From Nymphalis io (Eukaryota > Arthropoda > Insecta > Lepidoptera > Nymphalidae), in NCBI RefSeq assembly GCF_905147045.1, contig NC_065902.1, positions 9,369,377-9,433,376 on the forward strand: a DNA stretch of 64,000 nt, in the 5' to 3' direction. The notes under the pieces were generated by a model. It was given only the letters and a program-made list of their open reading frames with translations. It was not told the DNA's origin and did not search any database. This document shows positions 56,375-64,000 of this stretch, one piece after another. The number at the start of each line of letters is the position of its first letter. Position 1 is the stretch's first letter. The position numbers and the translations under genes are program-made.

Positions 56375-57110
56375 ACGTCTAAAACGTTCTTAGTGGTTAT
56401 ATATGAACATGATAGAATCAGCAGTCCAAGCGTATTGCCCTTCTACCAAAGCAATAGTGGTAATACAATATACGGTTTTAACTCCCAGGAACTAATAACT
56501 AAATCATCAAATCATTCAGTTAACATTTTCTGGGATAAGTCTTGATAATTCCTGTGATATTAACAGGGGTGAGGCATCAAGATAAACAGACTCAAACTCA
56601 TGCATCTAGTCATATGCAGGCAGCATTACACCGTGATGGAAGATCATAATACATATACATACAGCCATACAGGTCAGTATAAGCATATACCAAAGCATGA
56701 ACAACACAATCAAGAAAAGTTGAGTATTTCATGTATTTTGTTCTATTTTTTTCTGTTTATATACTTACGTTGTTTTTTTTTATTTTAATTGAAAGTACAA
56801 ACCACGCCATCACCATAATTTTCGTGTTTCGTTTCCGTAAATTTTAAATTGAGTTTTTTTATCACTTTACTGCAAAAATAAATCTTACATATCACCAATT
56901 GAACTGAACCAATTTGGTTTCGGTTTTCGTATAAAGATAGATTGATTTCCGATGAAGGTTTTATGATATTGACAACTGGTTCGCGCAGTGATCATTGCAA
57001 CTGACTGTTACAATTGCGGGCGCAGGTTAGATTATCGTTCATGGTAAATATTTTATAGTGTTATGACGTATCGATTGTTTGTGCTTTGTGTAACAAAAAG
57101 AGTCGGTGTT
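56375..57110. other. AT-rich non-coding sequence
   Basis: No gene or repeat recognised. The frame at 56600-56788 is low-complexity. Confidence 0.4.
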
Positions 57111-57112
57111 AT

Positions 57113-57405
57113 TTGGTGGGAGTGCTTTGTGTAAGCTCGTCTGCTCAGACGTCTGCTGTTACTCATCATGTATTCTACCACAAAACAGCACTTCTTACTA
57201 TTGTTATACCTGGTTTGGAGGGTGAATCATTACACTAGCATAGTGTAATTATAGACATAACTTCTTGGTTCCCAAGATTGACAGCGCATCGGTGATGAAA
57301 GGAATAGCTAATATTTTTAACGTTGCGAATGTCTATTGGCGGTGGTGACCACTTACCATCAGGTGGCCCATTTGATGTTTCGCCTATTATAAATTTAATA
57401 AAAAA
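57113..57405 (+). repeat. SINE-A, near full length, diverged
   Basis: Sense order is kept from 'gtgctttgtgtaagctcgtc' to 'ccacttaccatcaggtggcc' and an A-tail, with many substitutions. Confidence 0.85.
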
Positions 57406-57949
57406 CAGGTTATTCTAGTCAGAGCGAAAACAAAATAGTATTACATTCTGTTGATTTGTTTCTTTTAATAGCGGAGTAGTCTATACGAAATAGACAGAGA
57501 GCGTCCCAATACGAAGCGGCTTATTACGTATTCTTTTACATAGGAATTCTTATTTCCATCAGTTGACCTTATTCGAATTATTCTAGTGTACAACAGTGTA
57601 ACGTATGATGTTGACTACTTGTCATAAATCCTTCAACAATAAGACGTCGCAGGCAGTTGAAGTCAATACATAATTTAAAAATATAAAAGTCATTTATGGT
57701 GAAATAAAATTACAAAGTAATATGTTACATATATAAAAACAATTATATATTGGTTTTCAATAAAATAAACGAAATTTCACTTATAAAATCAGAAACCAGT
57801 GACTTTAATTAATATATGTTTTTTACTATACCAGTATATATATGTTAAAAAAAATCGTCATGTCTTTTATATTCGATTACGTTATATAAAAAAACGAATA
57901 GCACTGTCTTGATTAATTAAATAAATTATTTCAAAACGATTAATCATCA

Positions 57950-58190
57950 CAATAATCGAATACGCGAACCCGATCCTTGTAAATGGCTAATTAATCATTT
58001 AGACAGAATCGATATTTAAAATTGAAAGAATGTTGTTCGATACATAATCGATACCATTGAACGTAATAGTGGCGCGTGATCAATTATTTAGCGAAAGGCA
58101 ACTTTCGGCCTCTCCAACTTGGCCGGATTTAAAGTTTTGACGTCATTTAGTTATTTAGGTACAAGACTTGTTTCCAAGGAACTGTCTAGT
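57950..58190. promoter_or_regulatory. candidate regulatory island
   Basis: Repeat-free, with CTAATTAATCATTTAG (57987-58002), several ATCGAT-type sites and a perfect TGACGTCA (58138-58145, CRE/ATF core). Inferred from motif content only. Confidence 0.3.
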
Positions 58191-58299
58191 TTGTATGAGA
58201 TTATCGTCTATTTCTAAAACGCCTCATTTGTTCAGTATATCGAAAATAGATCGTTTATGATATGATTGATATATATGGATTACATAGATTTTAAAGAGA

Positions 58300-58620
58300 C
58301 GAGTCGGCTTAGTGGCTATTGATTTGAATTTTAACCGAAGATCGGGGCATCAAACCCGGGTAAGTTTTCATGTTAATAGCAGTTAGAAGTTAAACAAGAA
58401 AAATGACAGCTTTAAACACCAGTGCTTCGGAAAGCACGTAGAACCGTCGGTCTTGATCTCTACAATAGCATAGGCTAGCCCGTCGGACTATAAAACTGAG
58501 TTAAAATAAACAGTACGAACAAAACAACACACCCTCCTCCAAATATGGTATCGAAAACACTTATGCACAATTATATCTCCAGCATACTCGTACTTAAGAT
58601 TGACATCCATGATAGAAATT
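58300..58620 (+). repeat. old SINE, possibly a SINE-B/SINE-C chimera
   Basis: The head ('gtcggcttagtggctatt', 'accgaagatcggggcatcaaa', 'cccgggtaag') resembles SINE-B. The body ('gtgcttcggaaagcacgtag', 'cgtcggactataaaact') resembles SINE-C. Strongly diverged. Confidence 0.45.
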
Positions 58621-59271
58621 CGGTCAGAAGACCTTCATGGTTAAACCTTAACCTTAATGGACGCGTCGAGAACAAGTCGAATGACATATACTTAACGGCT
58701 TAAACACTTAAATGTAATCATGGTGTCCTGGTACAGCATTGGATTTATACTTAAACTCACGACCATTTGGTTACGATTGGGTGGCTCTTAAATTTACTTT
58801 TGATTACTTATTTTACAAATAAATTTAATTATTAATAAACTATTTTAAATGACGAAAAGGATGGATTGATAAGTAAGTGCCTTGACCGCAATCAAATATA
58901 GAGAACTAAGCAAAGTGCGTTCTAAAAAGTTATCGCTAACATTTCGAACTTCGCTGTCGTGTAAATTATTCATTTCAATAAGTCAGTTGTTGAGCACGTG
59001 ATATATCAATTCATGTATCATTTCCATAGATTTTGACGTTTTCTTAAAACGAAATCAACAATCATTAAGTAAATTGTCTAGGTCCGTTGTCCCGCCTTTA
59101 TTTTTGTATTTGTACGGTTTTAAGCACAGGTAACTTGTGGTTGGTGTGTACTCGTATTAAGAGAACCACGTTAACATTTTTATCACAGTTTTACGTATAT
59201 CGTTGTAATCGAAATCCGTTTCAAAATGGGTCATAATTGTTCATATAAGCTATTTTTAGTCATTTCTGTGA

Positions 59272-59450
59272 TCTATACTAATATTATAAATGCGAAAGGA
59301 AGTCTGTTTGTCTGTTATATTTACGTAAAGCTAAACCACTGAACGGATTTTGATAAAATTTCGAGTGAACTTCAAGATACAGACGTAGGCTACTTTTAAT
59401 ACCAAACACCCGCCACTCTCTCTCTAAACCACGTGCGAAGTCTATACTAT
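59272..59450 (+). mobile_element. Helitron-type 5' terminus
   Basis: A|TCTATACTAATATTATAAATGCG is the common 5' end of Lepidoptera non-autonomous Helitrons (starting TC after A), followed by 'taaaccactgaacggatttt'. The 3' hairpin/CTAG end is not evident, so the right boundary is approximate. Confidence 0.6.
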
Positions 59451-59888
59451 TTTTCAGTCATTTTTGTGTTATTATATTATAATTAAAAGTAATTATTCGT
59501 ATTTTTTTCTGTTATTTGTAAGTTGAGTTATACACGAGATTACTTAGAAAAAGTTTTTATTATTAAAAGGAAATGTAGGGAACGCTAACGTCTCATAATT
59601 TCTGATGTAACAACTTTTTATATTGGCCATGAATCCCAAACTCGCGTTAGTTGTATGTCGGGAGTTAGTTACTTCCAAAAACTTTATGTCATAAGTACAG
59701 CTAACAATTGTTATTCACGAATATTACTTTGTCGGACATGCTAATGTATATGGAAATCTATTTATTTAATCCTCGACTGTGTCTGATAACTCAAAATATT
59801 GTGTATTCACGTAGGCTCATAAAATATTTTTTACATTGTCAAGTTATAGTTGAATTAGATGTAAAAACCCTAGAATCGGAAGGTGATC

Positions 59889-60215
59889 TAGCCGAGATGA
59901 ACCAGCAGTTATAAACGTTGAATACGTGAAAACGATGGTAGTTTTAAATCCAGGCAAGCAACACTGAATATTTTCTTCATTTTGTGTCTTTAATTCATCT
60001 CATGCATTTCCTTACCGGAGTAGTGTATTGGAATTATAAGTTCCAAGGCTTTTCTATAAGAGGAGAAAAGGCCTATAAGCAAATAACCCATGCAAATTTT
60101 TTATATACATTGACTGTTTAGTGAGCAGACCAACACGCATTGGAGCATCAACGCCAAAACCTTCTCCACAAAAGCAAGAGGTCTTAACCCAACAGTAGAA
60201 CATTAGCAGGATATT
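59889..60215 (+). repeat. SINE-B, strongly degraded
   Basis: Head traces ('agccgagatgaacc'), then 'caagcaacactgaatatttt' and 'ttaattcatctcatgc', then a second stretch with 'caacacgcattggagcatc' and 'aacccaacagtagaacatt'. An internal ~60-bp rearrangement is likely. Confidence 0.6.
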
Positions 60216-60217
60216 AT

Positions 60218-61338
60218 TAATAAACAGAAGAAAAAAAAATCTATGATGTCACGATTTATGTTTTTTACGTAATAGACATGTTTATATTATAAACAAAATT
60301 TCTAATTTGTATATTTTACTTAAGCTACATAACTTGACGTATTTAAAACACGTCTACTTCTCAAGCGGTTTACTGGTGAATAAAGTCTCAAAACTTTATC
60401 GTTTCATCTGTAATTACAAGCTTTTTATAAGCTTTATTTGTATAGCTACTCGTAACAAGAGTCAGTTGTCGGAAGTCAATTTCGACTTATCTCTTACTGT
60501 ATTTATATGATTTGGATGATAATATAATCATTTGATACCTTGCAGCTGATGATAGATGGTGTTGATGGTGTTGTAGCTAATTAATAAGCCTCTCGAGTTT
60601 GTTAAGACGAATATATAAACGAAACTTTACGATGACAAAACGTTTTTTTCTGATAGTTCTTATTTTGTAACAGTATTTTTCTTTAAATATTGCCTCTTTT
60701 ACCCAACTCTCCTAGAAGGAATATTATGTGATCCAAGTAAATAACAATATAGTAAGTATTTAAATTGTATTTTAAAATGCAATCACAATGAAAGGTTTAT
60801 GGCGGAAAAATTGAGATTTGAGAGGAAATTAAAAATTAAAAAAAAAAGTTCAAAACTCGACCGCGAACATCATAAGAGAAGCATAATGCTTATGATGGTA
60901 CTTGGAGATCAATACTCATGTGTAGATTATATCTTTTATTTTTAAATCAAGAATCTGAAGCCTAGCAGAGACTAAAATGTACCACTTACAGTTCCGTTTG
61001 CAGTCGTTATATATTGTTTTTGTTTATTATTATTACAGTATTATATTTCTTGGTAGGTATAATTAGAAGAGGAAACCATTTACATTCCGTGAAACATTAT
61101 TGAGAAAATCCTACTCATTATGAAAACTATGTTTATCGTGTCTTCGCTTTTCCAGAACAAGTCCTGCAGTGCTATATAGAACTCACTTCATTAATCACCC
61201 GTGAAATATTGACAAGCGATTTATAGTGATAAACTATTTTGAAGCGTGTAATCTTGAAATGTTATGATTATTATGGTCAATGTCGCATGTCATTTTCTGA
61301 TAATTTACGATCGTTTTCCGGGGTACATTTCGAGTTTG
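60218..61338. other. AT-rich non-coding sequence
   Basis: No gene or repeat recognised. Confidence 0.4.
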
Positions 61339-61342
61339 TTCA

Positions 61343-61632
61343 TACTGGTAGTAGAGCTTTGTGCAAGCTCGTCTGGGTAGGTACCAACCACTCATCATAT
61401 ATTCTACCGCAAAAGCAGTACTTGGTATTGTTGTGTTCCGGTTTGAAGGGTGAGTGAGCCAGTGTAATTACTGGTACAAGGGACATAACATCTTAGTTCC
61501 CAAGGTTGGTGGCGCATTGGTGATGTAAGCGATGGTTAACATTTCTTACAATGCCAATGTCTATGGGCGTTGGTGACCCTTACCATCAGGTGGCCCATAA
61601 GCTCGTCCGCCTTCCTATTCTATATAAAAAAA
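61343..61632 (+). repeat. SINE-A, full length
   Basis: A sense copy from 'ctggtagtagagctttgtgc' to the A7 tail. It is well preserved apart from a small deletion in the hairpin region ('gacccttaccatcaggtgg'). Confidence 0.92.
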
Positions 61633-61911
61633 TATAGAAGAGCATTACAATTATATTCTTTAAACGACAATCGCACGTCGCAACCTGAAATCTTGAATAA
61701 AATTATTTTTTGTGAACTGAAATTTTCTTGTAGTCTAAAATTTAATTTTATAATTTGTAAGCAAAAATGTAACGTTTTTGTTTTCATTGATTCCAAATAC
61801 ATATAAATCAAAATTTTTTTAAAAGAATTATTTTGATTAGGATTTTTGTAACAATATTAAATTAATGTGGTTTTTTTTATACAAATATGTATTTTCTAAA
61901 CCATTTTATTC

Positions 61912-62106
61912 TCCCTCCCGATTTCAACGGCGTCCTAAGCCGAGGTCCGGCCTCACAGGAGGCACCCTTAGGACGTCCGACTCTCTTGAGCCCCTCGTGT
62001 GGCTCCCAACATCCGGCTGAGTCCATCTCGACCCCCCCCCCCCCCCCCCGTGACGCTGTAGAGGCCACTCTGGCCAATAGCAACTTAACATTTCGAAAAA
62101 AAAAAA
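61912..62106 (+). mobile_element. unidentified poly-A retro-insertion with TSD
   Basis: A GC-rich ~195-bp segment in AT-rich DNA ends in a run of A (62096-62106) and is flanked by perfect 10-bp copies of CATTTTATTC (61902-61911 and 62107-62116). It contains an 18-C homopolymer (62032-62049). An A-tail plus TSD shows insertion by LINE machinery. The source could be a LINE 3' UTR or a host transcript; I recognise neither. Confidence 0.75.
62032..62049 (+). repeat. C18 homopolymer
   Basis: Eighteen consecutive C inside the poly-A retro-insertion. Length is prone to sequencing error and slippage. Confidence 0.95.
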
Positions 62107-62333
62107 CATTTTATTCATCTAATCCGATGTGAAACGGAAAAAAATATTATAAAAACTATCATATTGTTTTGCCTAGATCATATATTTAATACAAATAATA
62201 TTACATAGTCATAGTTATTATACGTTTACATTTGAAAACTTCATCATGATGTTTCATTTCGAAACATATTACAATGCAATAATAATAATCGCAACAGTAG
62301 ATGCATAAGTATACCTAAGCAATATTTCTATGC

Positions 62334-62413
62334 TTTATCATCATCATCATCAGTCTTTTGTCGTCCACTGCTGGACATAGGCCTCTCCAATGGCACGCCA
62401 CTGAGCTCGGCGC
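62334..62413 (-). mobile_element. RTE LINE 3' fragment with 10-bp TSD
   Basis: The minus strand encodes the RTE C-terminal residues AQWRAIGEAYVQQWTTKD, with a stop at 62350-62352, followed by a (TGA)n tail, seen as (ATC)n at 62337-62352. ATTTCTATGC is repeated exactly at 62324-62333 and 62414-62423. Confidence 0.92.
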
Positions 62414-62501
62414 ATTTCTATGCAATCTTATGTGTTTTATAACTATTAATAAAAGCCTATTTTTAGTTCTATTTCGACAAATGTATGTAATGTAGCTATG
62501 T

Positions 62502-62574
62502 ATACAGGAACAGCCTGTGAATGTCCCACTGCTGGGCTAAGGCCTCCTCTCCCTTTTTGAGGAGAAGGTAGAAG
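62502..62574 (-). repeat. SINE-B 3' fragment
   Basis: Only the last ~65 bp are present ('cagcctgtgaatgtcccac' to 'ttttgaggagaaggt'). The flanks AATGTAGCTATGT (62489-62501) and AATGTAGTTATGT (62575-62587) match at 12 of 13 positions. Confidence 0.88.
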
Positions 62575-62589
62575 AATGTAGTTATGTGT

Positions 62590-63165
62590 GTTTATATTTA
62601 TTCAAGTCAAGTTGTATTAGACTTTTCTATATTATGTATGTTCGGTTTTTACTAATTTTGTTTGTTCGTTCGACATCGTTAATTTTTATACGAACTATTT
62701 ATGTTAAAATTATAAATTATATTATAATGCTCACGTTCCCGAAGATGACTTCTTAAACTCTGCTAGTAAAGAAGTTTTTTGTAATAACTTTCATTTGTAA
62801 TTTCACTGTTATAAAGTTCTTATTTTAAGTTATCGTATATTTATGTCCGGTTGTAAATTTCTCTTTGCATTTTATTGGTTTTGTTATTTAAAAAAAAAAA
62901 CCTTAGCTAAATATTACTCGCATAAAGGCTACGTGCATGGCAGAATAGTGTATTCAAATCGAGTAGTTTGGAGTGGAAATGGCCCACTAAGGTGATGCGC
63001 TCGAATCGGCGGCTCGCTCCGATAATGCATTGTCCAGTTACGCGAGCACCCCCGAAAATATAGCATGCGAAAAAACCGTCCTCGCCACCCCCCCGCGTTA
63101 ATGTCCCCCCACCGCGCACTAAGCTTCTTTTTTTAATACATAACTTTTTTTCAAGATGCATTTTT
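62590..63165. other. AT-rich sequence grading into GC-rich DNA
   Basis: No gene recognised. GC content rises from about 62935 onward ('gcgctcgaatcggcggctcg'). Confidence 0.4.
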
Positions 63166-63169
63166 ACAT

Positions 63170-64000
63170 GTTTCGGCCTAAAACTTTACACACCCAGAAG
63201 CGCGAGCCGACAGAATCGGTAACGCCTATCGCCTCTCGGATTTCTCGCTCCCGCGCCGCCAGAACGCCGGCCGGACGATAGTGGCGCGAACGAAACAACA
63301 CGACTCATGCCCGCTGTTGCGTCTTAAACCAAGATTAAGGCTCTATTCCGCTCTTCCAAATATAAATTCTTGTTTGAAACGCATCGTACATCAATATTTG
63401 CCTTTGAGACCTAATTCGAATATAGACAAGATATTATGCGTTGTACGCAACTATTAACTATTGTATTACTATTAAAACTGCGACGTCTGAAAGAAGGCGA
63501 ACGCTATACATCTCACTCTAGCGTCCAGTGCGAAGGCATTCGCGCCACGACAATTGAGTTGAGTTGAATTGAATTGAGTCGGTTAAACTGTAAAAATGGT
63601 GCGGGCGGGCATAGCCGCGCGAGAAAGAGACGAACGAAAGGCGGGTTGGCCGAGACCGCTGCCTTCTTCTCCTCGACTTACGCCGAGTCGCGACTAGTGA
63701 ACGTCAGCGTACTGACGTGGACGGCCGTATACGCGTTCGCCCGTTTCGTTTGACAGCCACAGAAAAAAAAACATTTCGCGCGACTTTTGACAGATAATAT
63801 AAAACTTTTTAGTGAGTTCGAAAATTGGACAAATTGTATCAGTGTGGTTTATTATTTTCTGAACAAGGAGATATATTTGCAGTGTAATTATTATCGGCTT
63901 GGAGTGGCCGTTGAAACGCTATAAAGTGATGAATCAGCGAACGCCGGCTAATTAACAACTGTTCACTGTTACGAAAACAAATTCAAGCACCTCAACGTCT
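63170..64000. promoter_or_regulatory. CpG-dense block, possible promoter or 5' UTR
   Basis: GC and CpG content are much higher than anywhere else outside LINEs, with many CGCG/GCGC words and no repeat family copy. There is a TATAAAA at 63798-63804 and a TCAGT initiator-like motif at 63839, but their spacing (about 43 bp) is longer than a canonical TATA-Inr pair. No start codon with a supported frame is present, so any transcript must continue past the window. Orientation is not established; a rightward gene is a guess. Confidence 0.4.

Noticed and set aside
61877..62083. Glycine- or proline-rich frames around the C18 run
   Set aside because: They are produced by the homopolymer within a retro-inserted segment. 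The segment is described as an insertion instead.
63798..63845. TATA box plus initiator pair
   Set aside because: TATAAAA and TCAGT are about 43 bp apart, longer than the usual ~30 bp, so a core promoter is not claimed at this exact position.
1..64000. CRISPR array, operon, prophage or bacterial-type defence system
   Set aside because: There are no regularly spaced direct repeats, no Shine-Dalgarno-led gene clusters and no prokaryotic gene density. The sequence is eukaryotic.

Overview
This window is AT-rich, repeat-dense eukaryotic DNA that I read as part of a lepidopteran genome, most likely a butterfly. The basis is the mix of repeats: two very abundant short families, two or three further tRNA-derived SINE families, RTE, R1-like and CR1/jockey-type LINEs, and Helitron-type termini (TC...CTAG with a 3' hairpin). 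I know this combination from Lepidoptera and assign it by recall, without any database search. I could not recognise a host protein-coding exon anywhere in the 64 kb. The window looks like an intergenic region or a very large intron. The last 0.8 kb (63170-64000) is a CpG-dense, GC-rich block that could be the promoter or 5' UTR of a gene starting beyond the right edge.

The only long open reading frame is a complete RTE-clade LINE protein of 1020 aa at 19294-22356 (+). It has an apurinic-like endonuclease followed by reverse transcriptase, and it ends in a (TTGA)5 tail. Three tiny 5'-truncated relatives (1462-1583, 13495-13566, 62334-62413) retain only the last codons, and each is flanked by a target-site duplication (TSD). 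A decayed, internally deleted R1-like LINE lies on the minus strand at about 32940-34985. The last 103 codons and the 3' UTR of a CR1/jockey-type LINE are at 46345-46780, and a second copy of only its 3' UTR is at 48589-48728. One more LINE tail with (GAA)n is at 15928-16092.

Three short families dominate the rest. SINE-A (about 285 bp, A-tail) has about 24 copies. SINE-B (about 300 bp, tRNA-like head, pentanucleotide tail) has about 18 copies. SINE-C (about 370 bp, tRNA-like head, ATT tail) has about 9 copies. These family labels are mine. SINE-B probably corresponds to the Metulj-type SINEs of Heliconius, a name I recall and did not check.

The most interesting signal is that two of these non-coding families carry the 3' end of a LINE found in the same window. 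SINE-B ends in sequence matching the RTE 3' terminus. SINE-A ends in the 18-bp core of the 3' UTR hairpin of the CR1/jockey-type LINE. This is what parasitism of two different LINE machineries would leave. Other notable points are a TSD-flanked poly-A insertion of unknown GC-rich sequence with a C18 run, a triplicated SINE-B head, an inverted SINE-A pair, and several repeat-free islands rich in homeodomain-type or DRE-type motifs that could be regulatory DNA.
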